DNA of 64,000 nt from Amorphophallus konjac (Eukaryota > Streptophyta > Magnoliopsida > Alismatales > Araceae), in assembly GCA_022559845.1 (NCBI GenBank), contig CM040125.1, forward strand, positions 287,108,200-287,172,199, given 5' to 3'. Shown in pieces: positions 30,405 to 42,024 of this stretch (the stretch's first letter is position 1; each line of letters starts with the position of its first letter). The notes under the pieces are model-generated. The model was not told the origin of the DNA and did not search any database. It worked only from the letters and a program-made list of their open reading frames with translations. The translations under genes and the position numbers were made by a program.

Positions 30405-31601
30405 TTAACGTGAATGCACATCTTGGTGATCTAGCAATGAAGTAATCACTGTAGTTTGCTCGTCAGCTTGTTGAGCGGACCCCTTCACAAAATGAGTGTA
30501 TAAAGACCATGTGAGCGGCCGTCTATCTGTCTTAAGAGTGGAAGTCATAATAGCCCATGGCTCTTCTTCATTTTCAACCGATTTTTCCTTGCCCGACCCT
30601 TTGTATCCCAGGCTACCTCGGGGAACGAGCAGGTGATTCTTAATGGGCTTCACTCTGCCTTGGAGACGGGCACCTAAGCCTTTGCCAGTTCTGTACCCCA
30701 TTCTCATCATAATGTTCCAACATGGGGTATTCATTATATTCTTCTTTTTCTTCCCCTTGGAAGGTAGGGGTGTTCGTGCTAAAGCAGAAGATGTAGCTTG
30801 TGGCCTTACCAGGTCATGCCGCGGGTCGACAAGATCTAGCACAGATAACAAAGGCCTGTTGGCTGGCCATATGGAGGGCACTGATGTGGCAGAGTGTATG
30901 TCAACTGACGGCAAAATGGGCATGCTAGTGACTTTGATGATACGCCCTTTATGTGGAAACTTTATGCACTGATGATTTGTAGAGGGTACCGCATCAAGTT
31001 CTTGAATATATGGACGGCCCAAAATGACATTAAAAGTCAGATCCATGTCTAGAATATAGAAATCTATTGTAACCGACACGGGACCCAGCCCGACCTTCAA
31101 AGTGATCATGCCCATAGGCGGCTTCTTTGTATTATCATATGCAGTGACTGTAATGGTAGACGGCTGAATCTGATTGTCCGGAATGCCACACATTTTTAAA
31201 GTGCTGGGAGGCAACACATTGATGGATGCCCTAGTATCTACCTAATATTATTTAACGACCACTTCATTAATATCAACAGTGATGCATAAGGCATACTTCC
31301 TCGCTGGCATCGGAGCTAGCTCATGTTCATGAAAGACAATAGCCGGTTGGCCGCCTTCCGGAGTTAAGACTGACGTGATCTGCTCTGCTGGAATATCTTC
31401 ATTGACCATCACCTTTTGTAGATATTCCTTTAAAGCCTTTTGGTGAGCGGTGGATCTTTTAATTAGTTCCAATATAGAAATCCTAGCCGGGGCCTTGTCC
31501 AGATGCTTTAACATATCATATTGAGTGCATGGTATGGACTTTTGTTCTTTCTCTTGCTCCTCTTGCCCCTGTGTGGGCTCTTGATCCCATTGCGGAAACA
31601 C
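30405..31601 (-). pseudogene. D aspartic protease and G-patch domain
   Basis: The minus-strand frame has ARISILELIKRSTAHQKAL, then the protease: ALCITVDINEVVVK and, after a stop near 31246, VDTRASINVLPPSTL. The active-site triad normally reads Asp-Thr/Ser-Gly, so Gly is replaced by Arg. DLTFNVILGRPYI follows, as in the second half of retroviral-type proteases. Further on is MRMGYRTGKGLGARLQGR, a glycine-rich G-patch as found in Ogre and other Tat elements, where it is thought to bind RNA. The frame is open from 31217 to 30405. Confidence 0.82.
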
Positions 31602-31613
31602 ACTGTGTAATAT

Positions 31614-32940
31614 CTATCCACTACGGAGCACCATGGTTTGTGAATTTTGTGCCTCTGTCGGGTTTTGAGTAGGCGGAGGATTGGTAGATGTGGAAGGGAT
31701 ATCGAGGTGAACATGTATTAGAGGTGGAGTGACCGAGGAGGGAACCCTTATGAGGGGTCTTGTCGGCTGAGGATTAGAAGGAGTAGGCGGGATCTGAACG
31801 GTTGGAGGATGCGTAGGCCGAATGAGGAGGGGATTAAGTGGAGGTTGAAGTAAAAGTGGCCTTGCCGGCAAAGGGTTAATGGTAGCGGGAGGAGGAATGG
31901 GTGCCGGTGCAGGGCGAATGAGGAGTGGCTTAGATGGCAAGGGGTTTGTAGGAGTAGGGGTTTGTTGTGGTGCGGGAGAAGGCAAGAGGCGAATAAGGAG
32001 AGGCCTGGCTGGCAAGGGGTTGGTGATGGTAGAGGGAACTTGGTTGGCGGTGCACAAGAGCGGAAGGTTAAGGGAAAGGTGTTGGTTGGTGGGTTGTTCT
32101 TAGCAAATGTGGTGGTTGGTTTGAAGTTTGATCTAATGCCCCGACAGAGGCATTTTCCTCATGCCACCCTTGCCCTCAATCCACTTCATGGACGGAGGTG
32201 ACAGGGTTCAACTGTTGATTTGGTACCGGGTGCTCTGGTAGTGGATTGTGGACAATCCCCATGTCCGGTTGTGGTACGGGAGCTTGTTGTTGCTATGGAG
32301 GTTGTTGAACCTGCTGTTGCGGCTGCTGAGCCTGTTGCTGCCGAGGAGGCCTGCGTACCTTCAAAGTTGTAATAAATCACCTCATCTCGTCCCAATCAAT
32401 ACCACCCTGATCATTTAGATCATATATGTAATCTTTGAAGTGAAAGTAATGATCTACATTATGACCGGGTTGCCGATGGTGGAGACAATACCGAGAGGTA
32501 TCCACATTTTGCAGCTAGATTGTCCTCTCCTTTGGCAATGTGAGTGCGTTGGCGGCCATAAGGGCGTTGAATATATTTGGGAGGCTCTCGGGTAAAGGAG
32601 GGTACTGGGCTCTTTTGGGGCATGTGGGTCTTCTTGGCTGCTGAGGATCGTAATTGGCAAGAGGTGGCACTTGGTGGTATTGCTGGGGGACTTGGAGGTT
32701 CTGTGGCACAGCTTGGTTTTGTGGAGGAGGTGGAGGCCGGAACGGTTGAGGAGGGTTGTTTGTTTGGTGGGGAGTCTGGTTGAAGAAAGAGGGTTGTTGT
32801 TGTTGTGGTTGTTGTGGGAGTCTTGGGTTGGATGAATTACGGAAAGGTCCAGGATTACAAACCACGCCCACTTGCTCGTTAGTAATGGTGCCCTCAGTAG
32901 TTCCACCATTTCTATTAACATTATTATTCTTTCTTATCAC
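31614..32940 (-). pseudogene. D proline/glutamine-rich gag-protease linker
   Basis: Low-complexity coding on the minus strand: 32940-32515 (Gln/Pro/Asn-rich, with QPQQQQPS-type runs) and 32057-31614 (repeated PLPARPLLIRP/NPLPSKPLL units). The segment between (32500-32060) has Gln/Ala/Thr-rich pieces in changed frames. No zinc knuckle is seen. Such linkers are common between gag and protease in Ogre-type elements. Confidence 0.6.
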
Positions 32941-32944
32941 TCTC

Positions 32945-33742
32945 AGCCTTGGTTCAACATGCCCATGATGGGCGAGTCCTTCATTTGAGTCTGAATGTAT
33001 CTAGCTCGCTCATAGAGTTCCTCCATTGTGCTGAGTTTATTCATGGCCAAAATATGTCAAAAGTGCGGAGTCTCATTTGAGACTATCATCTTTACTTGTT
33101 CCGACTCGGACAGAGTGTCTTTTAACTTCTCGGCCATCGGCCTCCAACGGTCAGCAAACTGTACAAAGTCTTCTTCGGGTTTCATCTTTTCAGCTACAAG
33201 ATCGGTGACAGACAAAGACAGACCCACACGGTCTCTATACTTTTGCAAAAATTTCCTCTGAACAATATCAAAATCTTCGGCTTCAGCGGGCTCCAAGGAG
33301 TAAAACCATTCGAGGGCCGGGCAGTCGAGAGACCTTCTAAACAGATAGGCCAAAGAGGTCTTATTATCCTACCAGAAGGATGCCTCAAACATGAAATCTT
33401 TCAAATGGATGAACGGGTTACCCGTTCCATTGTAGCGCCTGAAGTTAGGCATCTCTGACGGAGGCAAGTGGAAGATCGGAAGAGTAGGGAGAGTAACCTC
33501 CGGAGCATTCTAGGGGGCCGTGACTTTCTTGAGTTGCTCCTCCATGCTAGCAATCTTTTGGAGGAGAAGAGTGTTGGTATCAAACTCGGCCGGGGCTTGA
33601 TTAGTAGGAAAAGGGTTTGGGATAGGACTTCTAAAAAATTGAGGAGGTGGGGGGTATTATGGCCTAACCACAGAATGACTCGCCAGTTGGAACGACGCAA
33701 GAACAATGGGAGTTTGTGGGCGTGATGGAATCTTCTGTGAGA
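32945..33742 (-). pseudogene. D gag
   Basis: Minus-strand reading contains EMPNFRRYNGTGNPFIHLKDF, then AYLFRRSLDCPALEWFYSL, FLQKYRDRVGLSLSVTDL and FVQFADRWRPMAEKL, the pattern of the retrotransposon gag (capsid) domain. Stops occur near 33370, 33055 and further on. Its upstream part is cut by the C insertion at 33748, so the start codon is not in the window. Confidence 0.8.
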
Positions 33743-33747
33743 TTGCC
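33743..33747. repeat. Presumed target-site duplication of C, left copy (TTGCC)
   Basis: Five bases between D's gag sequence and the C LTR end TGTGACGAC. The partner copy would lie right of the window, so it is untested. Confidence 0.5.
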
Positions 33748-35756
33748 TGTGACGACCCGACTTCGGATACCGGATATACCCGATAGGACTACCGAGTAGA
33801 CCCGATACTGCTTGAAACTCGTGAAGCCTCCCAAGAGCTGTAAAGCTCCAAAGGGATAAAAGGAATGTCGTGTAGTACATTGAAGTCGCAGATATAATAG
33901 TAAGCAATTAAATTTCATTAATCAGGTTTGCTAAAGTAGCGGAAATAAAATTACTTTTTAATTAATAGTTAAAATTAACAATTATACCAGAGTCCAGTCC
34001 AAATGAAAGACAAGTACAGTCCGACCGAAAGAAAATGTACACTGAGGTCGGTGGAAGCCCGACGCAGGTACCGCTGGCAACTACGAACACGCCACACCAG
34101 GAACCGCGAAGGAAGGAGAGCGCCACACTGAAAAAGCAGGGGTGAGTCTCGTGTCACTGGCTCAATAGGGGTCACGCGGATCCCCACTGAAAAACACACA
34201 GTAACACGGAACAACAGCTAAAACAGCAGGAGTAGTAAAGTAGGAAAAGCTAAACTACAACTAGAAAGCTGTAAAAGAAAGTTGTAACAGAAGGAGTAGA
34301 AATAGCTAAAAGAAAAGGGGAAATCAAAGCCGTAAAGAACAAGAACACGGTTGTCGAGCAAAGCACGGCTCCCTAAGCTACACCAAATAGCGACAGAAAG
34401 GTGAACCCTGATCTCACAAACTCAGGAGTTACCGATTCGTCAGCAAGACACCAGCCTCAGAACTAAGGCCGACGAAAACAGACAAAAGGCCTAGAAAAGA
34501 CCTTGACAGACATGGAACACTAAAGCCTACACGACTGGACTGTCGTGCACGCCCCCTAAGCGTAAACGCATACACGAGTGGATCATCGTGCATACCACAT
34601 AGCACTGACCTCGGGTAAGGCCAAGAAAAGACTAACCCGGAGAGGTCACGACCCACGAGAAATGCGAGAGTCACATGTCACATGACGGAAGCACCTCTTC
34701 ACTAGAAGAACAGCCAGATGCGTCCACTGACGTCTTACACTGCGCCACAAGTATCTCCCTACGGACTCCGAGAACGACGGAGACTCAGATAGTCTCTGAA
34801 CCAGAACAGGAACTACGGTAACGAGTGACTAGTCAGGGTCAATGCCCGTCAGCGTTCGTCCAAATGCCCCTGACCACGTGTGCACACACCAGCTCATGCC
34901 TAGAGCCAGGCCTCTAGCTAGTTTTCCCCCCTAGCAGGACGCCACCGTAAAGCAGGGGCCCACGAAAACTAGCCTAAAAATCGTATCTCGGGAACTGCCC
35001 CACCACCACTCCCAGGTGGGCCGACACTCGAGGTCATGAGGCTACGACTAGTGGAGGCTCACTAGACACAGAGGCTCGGAAACACGAGTGTAGGAGTACT
35101 GACAGGCCGAGAAAGCACTCTCGCACGCACTACGAAGCACCAAGGCAGCATACCAAACTACCAACAGACTTAGGACATGACAACTAGACCTGCTAACACA
35201 ACGATCCTTAAGTCTCATGACTCGGAGTCAAGATCGTCGCACAAAGCGGTGACACGCCGCCAATCGGTCTAATCCTAAGCCAGAGAAACCGACACATCCA
35301 GGGGAAACGACTCACGGAGACCTGAGGGATCACCAAGACCCTCAACACAACTGGACATGCAGACGGAGATATGATAGTACTTCAAGGCATCCAGAACCAC
35401 TGTCTCGATCTATCCAGAATAGCCGAGACACACACAAGGTCACATGTCAACCACTCGGTTTCACCGGGTTGACCGGAACCTAACAAGGACTCTACAGCAG
35501 TACATAAACCAAGACAAGCATGACTACATTATATCGTGGTCATAGCCCTCATAGGACATCAAGAGACATCCACAGGACAACGGACAAACCACATGGTGAA
35601 GCCAAGACAATTGGAAATCAAAATACCGGTAAACCATCCTATGGGACGGAAGCGGTACATCACTCGGCCGCAAAGCAACACAAGCAGTCAAGAAAGAAGC
35701 CGCTACACACACAGAGGCAAAGACTCTGGCGGTCTTACACTGGGCCTTGAGGTGAG

Positions 35757-36068
35757 TGTGGCGGTCAAAGATATGGCCGCTACACCCAGTCAACCCTCGA
35801 ACCGACTTATCCAGTTAAACCACCATGGCGGTCTAATAAAGACGCGCTACACGGACTAAGGTGGTCTAAACATGAGCCGCCACACTAACCGCCCTAAGAC
35901 ATTGACCTAAGACAAACGGACTGTAGCGGCCTGAGAAGGGCGCGCTACAAGGAAGAAGCGGTTGAAGGTTGGTCCGCCACAGCCAACCGACTTAAAACAT
36001 TGACCTGGTCAAACGGATAGTAGCGGCCTAAGAAAGGCGCGCTACAGCACAATGGCGGTCAGAACTAG
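35757..36068 (-). repeat. Array of 28-nt palindromes in C LTR
   Basis: Units with a 10-nt arm, 8-nt spacer and 10-nt arm, such as TGTGGCGGTC then GGCCGCTACA (35757-35784), TGTAGCGGCC then GCGCGCTACA (35922-35949), and AGTAGCGGCC then GCGCGCTACA (36019-36046). At least seven units can be seen to 36068, and the last is cut by element A. Confidence 0.8.
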
Positions 36069-36071
36069 GGC
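36067..36071. repeat. Target-site duplication of A, left copy (AGGGC)
   Basis: AGGGC before the A LTR start TGTAGTACCCC; identical copy at 60431-60435. Confidence 0.93.
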
Positions 36072-36389
36072 TGTAGTACCCCAGAATTTATATATATAAT
36101 TTTTGAATTATAAAATAGTTTTCTGGAAATTATAAAGGCCTAAATAAATTAATGAAGGATTATTGGATTAATAAGTCATTATAAGGCTCAATTAGGCTAA
36201 TTAGTTAACCTAGCATATCTAATTATTATCCAAAAGGTTAATGGACTAAGCCCATTAAGTTTGGCCCATATTCTAGAAGGGTAATTGGCTTATTCACGTA
36301 TTTTAAGGATAAATACTAATTATATAAGATAATTATATGGATAAATGAATAAAAGAGTTTTATCAAATTGAAACTCTATATACGTTACA

Positions 36390-36417
36390 TGTAACGGTCT
36401 ATTGGGCGACCGCCACA
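36390..36417 (+). repeat. 28-nt palindrome in A 5' LTR
   Basis: TGTAACGGTC, 8-nt spacer, GACCGCCACA. The equivalent in the 3' LTR is 57422-57449. A second, weaker unit follows at once and ends GACCGTTACA. Confidence 0.8.
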
Positions 36418-36741
36418 GCCCTGTAAGGCACCTAGACACGACCGTTACATCCTGCAGATTTTGTAAGGTGAGGAAATTGCAAAAAGATTGGAACTTTAAA
36501 ATCCTATCTACAAGAGATCGACTTAGGGAAGCTTATAACATTACTAAGGACTCTTAGGGATTAGGTTCTGGCAAATTAAGGACTCTAGAATCTATCTAAT
36601 TTTCAAACCCTAGTCAAAACCTTAAAATAGGACCTAGTTCTGAACTGAGCGACCCTTACTTTTGGCTCGTAAAGAATCAAGGTAAGGAGTCATAAATTCG
36701 GATAAGTTCTTTAGAAGATTTTGTTTAGTATACTTTAGACT

Positions 36742-36746
36742 AATGG
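36742..36746. repeat. Target-site duplication of the solo LTR, left copy (AATGG)
   Basis: AATGG; the right copy at 39135-39139 is AATAG (one change). The uninterrupted site with a single AATGG is at 57775-57779 in A's other LTR. Confidence 0.9.
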
Positions 36747-39134
36747 TGATGGAGGCATCATCCACAATTCCCTTTGGCTAGGGTCTTCTTCACACTCCGG
36801 CACTATTTGAGTTCGGGCCTCTCTCTATAAATGCCCACTTATCCTTTTTGTGCTATGTTCTTGAGTCATTTGATGTAATTTGCATTTTATTTGAGTCATG
36901 TCCCTAGGTCTTGCATTTATTTTCCTATGTTTGAGTGTCATTAGAATGTGTAATGTGCTAATTGGGCCCATTTCTTCGGGCTTGGCCCAATAAGCTCCCC
37001 TACCCCTTCGGTTATTTGTCAATGAGTCTTTTGTCAAGGGTCTTATTGTAAAATATGGGTTTCCTATATATAGGGCCCCATTTCCTTCATTTGGAGGTAA
37101 TGAATGAATGAATCAATGAAAATACCATTTGAAAGATCTAAGCCTAGTTTAGTGGAGTGAATCCATTAGGGTGAGAAGCCCTAGGGTGAGTGAATCCCCA
37201 ACCCCCCCTCTACTCTCTCTTTCTCTCTCCTCTTAAGAGGGGTTCGCCCCATTCCCTCTCTCCTCCTACTCCCATCCACCTCCAACCCCCACCTACCACC
37301 ATTAAAGCCGTCCACTTCCCCACACCCCCATTTACTTTCCCCCCCTAGTTCCAAGGAAGAGTTCTCACCATTCCAACACCACTCTCCCCATTCCAACCAA
37401 ATCTTCCCCATTCCAATACAAGCATCCCTCTTCCCCACACCATCTTCCAACTTCCAAAGCCATTTGAAATTCAAATACCCTTCCCTCCATATCCTTTGGC
37501 CGCCCCCCTCTCCTCCTCTCTAGCCTAGTTCGCCCCCCTCTCCTTCCATTCTCCACCACCACTTGCACCCTCACCCTCCCTCCACCAGCTGAAACCATCG
37601 CCCCCCACTCTTCTTCCTCCACCTCCCCACTACCTCTAACACCCTGCTATAATCCCCACACCTCCCCTCCATCAATCCCAATCCCCCCCTTCCACCATAT
37701 GCTGTCCTCTTCATCTTCTTGCTAGTTCCATTGGAGGTTTGTCAAAGTTGCAGGTTGCTGTTCAAGAGGGTCCAGCTGTACCCGTAGCTTGCAGCAGCCA
37801 CCACGGTCACTTCCAAGCGATTCTGAAGGCACAAGATACATCCACGGAAGCGGCTGCCTGTCCTCTTCACAACAAAAGTGGGTTCGTCCTCATCGGAGCT
37901 CAGTGCTGCCCGGAAGCCCCGTTCTCCCACGACTGCGCAGGTCGGCCACTGCAGAGTTCCAGAACCGGAGGAAACGCTTCATCACAATGAGCCCTGAAAG
38001 AATCAGGCTTCAGGGTCTTCTGAAAAGTTCTTCCTCGGCCTGTCTACTTTCAGAATCAGGAAGCGGAAGTCCATTCAGCATCCGAGAGCAGGAGTTACCA
38101 ATTTTCTCCCACAATCGTGCGACTCTACTTTCCACAGTCTGCACCGACCCCTCTTCACTCTTCTGGTTCCACATATCATCTCCGGCATCTTTTGGGGTCC
38201 CCGTTTTGTTTGCTGCAAAGAGGACTCTCCCACGGTTCTAACAGCGCTGACGGCACCTCATTCGGAGTTCAGGAGCGGTCGGGACAGGCTCGTCTTCATA
38301 CTGTTGGTGACCTGCTACGGCCAGTCCGAAAATCAGAGGCCTTGTTCGAGCTCCCGCCCCGACCAGCAGCGACTCCAGAAGAAATTAACAAAATTCTGAG
38401 GCAATCCCCTTCCCGCTACAAAGGTTTTCCCTCTGGTCTCGTCGTCAACAAAATTCCTGATCAAGATCTACAGCAGTAACACCGACCCTCTATCCCGGCT
38501 CATAGACAGCAAACAGATTCGGCGTCCACCCTTATTCCTCGTTCTTTGCTATAGTTTCCCCACCCCGCTTGGCCGGCTGAAGGTCCCTCCCTGCGTGGAG
38601 GTAGTATTGTCTGTAATTTCATTAACCCCCACCCCAAGATCCCCCTCCTACAAGAGGTGTAGTGGTGTACTTTGTTTGGGCAGGTCAAGCAACACCGCAA
38701 CGGCGTGTGGGGATCCACTCGCCTCCCCGCTCGCCCTCGTCTCCGACCGAGACCGATTTCTTCAAACCGGTCGAGTAAGTGCTCAAACCTTCACTCCACT
38801 TAGTGCTTGTCTTTCAATATTAGTTCTAATTCCGCTGGATATGCGAGTGAGAGCCCGATCCTCAAGCCCCATAAATTTGAGTGATCACCGTGGGACTATT
38901 GCAACCGGTGCCTTTGGCACTTTGTCGGCCCCCTTGATTTGGGCATCCCCACCCATTGGGAATAAAGTCTTGGCCTTGCTGGCCCTCTACCAGCAAGGGC
39001 CCAACCCCACATCCTCACCTTGGCATTGCCAAGTCACCCCGGGCTTGGGTGAGTGACGATAGAGCGGTGGCCCAACTTGGCCCGTTTTGAATGCGATTGT
39101 GCTTGCTTGCTAAGTCCAAGGGTGTGTCACATCA
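36747..39134 (+). mobile_element. Solo LTR of the G family
   Basis: 2,388 bp, from TGATGGAGGCATC to GTCACATCA, similar in length and sequence to G's LTRs, with the same TATATATA box (37065-37072) and hairpin (38751-38772), but more diverged from them than they are from each other. It has target duplications and no internal region, so it is the product of LTR-LTR recombination. It lies inside A's 5' LTR. Open frames within it match those in G's LTRs and are not genes. Confidence 0.93.
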
Positions 39135-39139
39135 AATAG
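39135..39139. repeat. Target-site duplication of the solo LTR, right copy (AATAG)
   Basis: Follows the LTR end CACATCA; differs by one base from the left copy AATGG. Confidence 0.85.
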
Positions 39140-39755
39140 TTCTCCAAATTTTGTGCTAAGAGATCAAGCAACCAAGGATATAGAAGCTTCCAAAGTTGCT
39201 GATTCAACCTTAGTAACCCAGGAATCTGAACGTAAGTCCCCTGAAGATCCAAAGATTAGGATGACTAAACGAGGTAATTAGAGTACGATCCTTTAGTACT
39301 TTTTATTCCCAATAGTTTCATCTTCTTACCCTCAAAATTTCACATCCTTAGGTCAAGAGGCTGAGGAAATAGAGCAGATTGAAGTTGTTGATTTATCACA
39401 AGAAGTACAAGGGACTAAAGGTAGCACCTAGCATCAAATTCGAAGTTTTAAGGTTCTAGAAGAGGTAGGTTATCTCATGATTGGCAAAAAAATAACTTGT
39501 TAGGAATAAAAGCCCTCTGATTGTGCTTGATTTCATGCATTGTAGACTAAGAATTTCATGATTTCCTAGTTCTATACATTCATGCATTTCTTAACCCTAA
39601 ATGGAAATTTAAAAGATATTATCCTATCTATTCACTAAACCTATACATATAGTTGGCCTATACTTCGTTTTCATGACTAGGACAGTGGTAGTATGTTGAT
39701 TTCCAGACATGTTATGTTTTCATAAACCTTTACTTAGTTTACTGCCAGCGGATTC

Positions 39756-39930
39756 TCTAACGCACCAACGTAAGACCGTCACATGAATGTAACGGCCTAA
39801 CGATAGACCGTCACATCCTGTTATACTTTTATTTGTTCTATTGTCTCTGACGCACCCTAGCAGGAGTGTTACACCACTGTAACGGCCCCTCGATAAATCG
39901 TCACACACTGTAACGCACCTATCCTAGACC
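39756..39930 (+). repeat. Palindrome array 1 in A 5' LTR
   Basis: Four 28-nt units in about 175 bp, for example 39756-39783 and 39788-39815 (TGTAACGGCC, spacer, GACCGTCACA), separated by 4 nt, then further units near 39876 and 39908. The arms are imperfect but the 10-8-10 spacing is kept. Confidence 0.8.
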
Positions 39931-40284
39931 ATCAGACACCTCTGTTCTGTCAGCCCAAGGCAGAATAATAACCAGTTAAGTTTACTTATAAATAAGCTTA
40001 GATAGCTAAGTTTGGACCTATTATCATGACTTTAAGTTTAGTTACTGATTCATAATCAAATTGCATGATTAATTTATCTTAGGCTATTTTAAGTTATGCT
40101 AATTTCATGGGCTAAAACTCTATAGTTTTGTATTCTAAATCATGATTTTTTCCAATGTTGTATTGACGGAGTTTTATCTTGGTTACACATTATTTCCTAT
40201 CTATAGAGTCATTTCTTTAAGTTTATGGCACATATTCCGGTATGTTGTCCATTAGTTCACTTTGTACTATAGGAACACTATTCT

Positions 40285-40412
40285 TGGACATGATGATCTC
40301 TCTATTGGATATTCCTTCCAATGGAGTAGGAAATCTTGTTTCAAGGCCTCCGTAATTCTCCGCGAGCCTGGGATTCCCACTAGGACGCCGAGTTGGTTGT
40401 ACCATTAAAGCC
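40285..40412 (+). other. LTR block conserved between A and B
   Basis: Contains TATTGGATATTCCTTCC, CCTCCGTAATTCTCC and TGGTTGTACCATTAAAGCCC. Matching stretches are at 47865-47995 and 55470-55600 in B and 58925-59050 in A's 3' LTR. It is better conserved than most of the LTR between the two families. Role unknown. Confidence 0.6.
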
Positions 40413-40452
40413 CATTGATTAGATTACACTATCGATGATTTTGGTTATCAGT

Positions 40453-40613
40453 AATGTAACGGCTCTATGTTGGACCGTCAGACACAAGTAACGGCCCAAT
40501 ATACGACCGTCACATTCCACTGAGTCCGATTTCTTAGTTCTAGATTCATACTAATGTAAGGGCCCAATACTGGAGCGTCACATCATGTAACGGCCCAGTA
40601 CACGACCGTCACA
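40453..40613 (+). repeat. Palindrome array 2 in A 5' LTR
   Basis: Four 28-nt units in two close pairs, ending with TGTAACGGCC, 8 nt, GACCGTCACA at 40586-40613. The counterparts are at about 59093-59251. Confidence 0.8.
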
Positions 40614-41800
40614 CTACTTGAATATTTTAACCCAAGGTGGACCAAAGGTTGATATTCCAAGATTTCTTGATGGACTATTAATGATCTAGAACTTATCATA
40701 TTGATCAAGAAACCTAATATAATGAATGGAAGATAAAGAACGTATCGTTATGCTGCCGATTTATTTCCATAAGCATAACCTTTCTTAAGTCATTCTTGAT
40801 TTTTCATGATTCTTATTGAAGCATTCATTCATTGAATTATTGTTATCATGAGCTTATTTGAACTCATTATATTCTTGGCCATACTTTATTGTTACATGCG
40901 TGGAAAAAGTTTGATTTATACTTGAAGATGCGATCGAGCACTGATTGTGTTCAAGGGCTCTATGCTAGTCCCCTCGGCTGATTATCGGAAACATACTATT
41001 TTTTAAACCATGGGGCATGATGCTACTGGCGTCGTATTATGTTGGGAGTACTTTCTCTATAAATAAGTGAAAATCTACGGCACGACATGACATTCTTGTA
41101 CATGACATTCTTGCTTGATATTCCATAAAAATTCACGAAGTACTTGCTCATAAGCAAAAGATACTGGAGTGATGATTATATGGCTTGCTAGTACATTCTT
41201 GATACATTCTTATTCATGGAAGGTCAATATCTTATTCTTATAACATTCTTGCTAGTTCGTACTTGCTCTCATTCTAACTTACTTGATCATCTTGTTACTT
41301 TGATTTAATCGCATGATTGATCGTATTCGCATGATTTTTACCTCATTCTTTAGAGCTAAATTGTTAATTACTTTAATAGTACCTTCATGTTGATGCGAAG
41401 ATACCTACTGGACAAGTGTGCTCATTACCTATTTCTAATCTTTTCAGGAGATGGAAGTGATTCGAATTTGGATTTGGGTTATACAAGTAGCGGGTCCGAG
41501 AGCGAATGAAAGTATTGTCAAGATGAGAGTGAAGACTTAGGAAGTCTAAATTGTTTAGATTGAGTCTATGTAATTTTCCTATTTCTTGAGTCTAGTGCAT
41601 AATAGAAATTGAATTAGTGGCTGTACTTGATTATTTTGAAATAAAGTTGGAGTTTGGGTAATATTGTGCAATTGCATTTATGTGTGTGATTGTCTTGCGC
41701 TCTGATCGTTCTTGCTCGCCAGAGGCTTACCATGCCGGCTGTTCGCGCTCCTCGAGTTAATCTTCCACTATAATAAAGGCTCGGGGCGTGACAGTTAAGT

Positions 41801-41812
41801 TTGTATCAGAGC
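41801..41812 (+). other. Primer-binding site of A (Met-tRNA, one mismatch)
   Basis: TTGTATCAGAGC, seven bases after the LTR end; the canonical site is TGGTATCAGAGC. The leader 41813-42024 shows nothing else. Confidence 0.8.
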
Positions 41813-42024
41813 CTAAGTCTCAGGACTTAGGAAGAAGAGTCATGTCATAGGAAAAGTCTAAGGTTTAAGGACCCCTACCTATAAACTAAGGAAGAAATTT
41901 CCATACCCATGTGAGAATTGGGTAGAGCCCGGGATAAGATAATTAATTAGCTTTAATATTATTTCTCCCAATTTCATGAGAAATAACAAGTTGTTATTTT
42001 TCTCTCAGGTACCTCATTTTACAA

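Larger units (their letters stand above)
4990..33747 (-). mobile_element. Element D: Tat/Ogre-like Ty3/gypsy, interrupted by F, E, G and C
   Basis: Read on the minus strand from right to left: gag (33.7-32.9 kb), proline/glutamine-rich linker, protease with G-patch, acidic linker, RT, RNase H, a second archaeal-type RNase H and the start of integrase. The pieces are 28433-33742, 19852-21229 and 4990-5391. The joins are supported by target duplications (CTCTT around G, CCAGC around E) and by reading frames that continue once one duplication copy is discounted. G-patch plus dual RNase H is typical of the Ogre/Tat group. Both LTRs lie outside the window. Many stops mark it as an old copy. Confidence 0.85.
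33748..36071 (-). repeat. 3' LTR of C, left part
   Basis: Starts TGTGACGACCCGAC, matching 63643-64000 over its first 358 bp. With 60436-61621 it makes a 3,510-bp LTR (the AGGGC duplication counted once). Contents: no credible gene, 28-nt palindromes near its right end, and a 98-bp-period direct repeat (35887-36046). Confidence 0.9.
36072..41793 (+). repeat. 5' LTR of A, with solo LTR inside
   Basis: TGTAGTACCCCAG to GGGGCGTGACA. About 3.33 kb without the solo LTR at 36747-39134. It contains many 28-nt palindromes and a block also conserved in B's LTR (about 40285-40412). The TATA box of the 3' copy (TATAAATA) reads TTAAAATA here. No gene. Confidence 0.93.

Noticed and set aside
33401..33918. 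Minus-strand frames spanning the C/D junction
   Set aside because: They cross an insertion boundary, so they cannot be original genes. The gag reading lies in a different phase.
35757..36068. Regularly spaced short repeats that could suggest a CRISPR array
   Set aside because: Units are palindromes with variable sequence, not identical repeats with unique spacers of fixed length. They lie inside a plant LTR and there are no cas genes.
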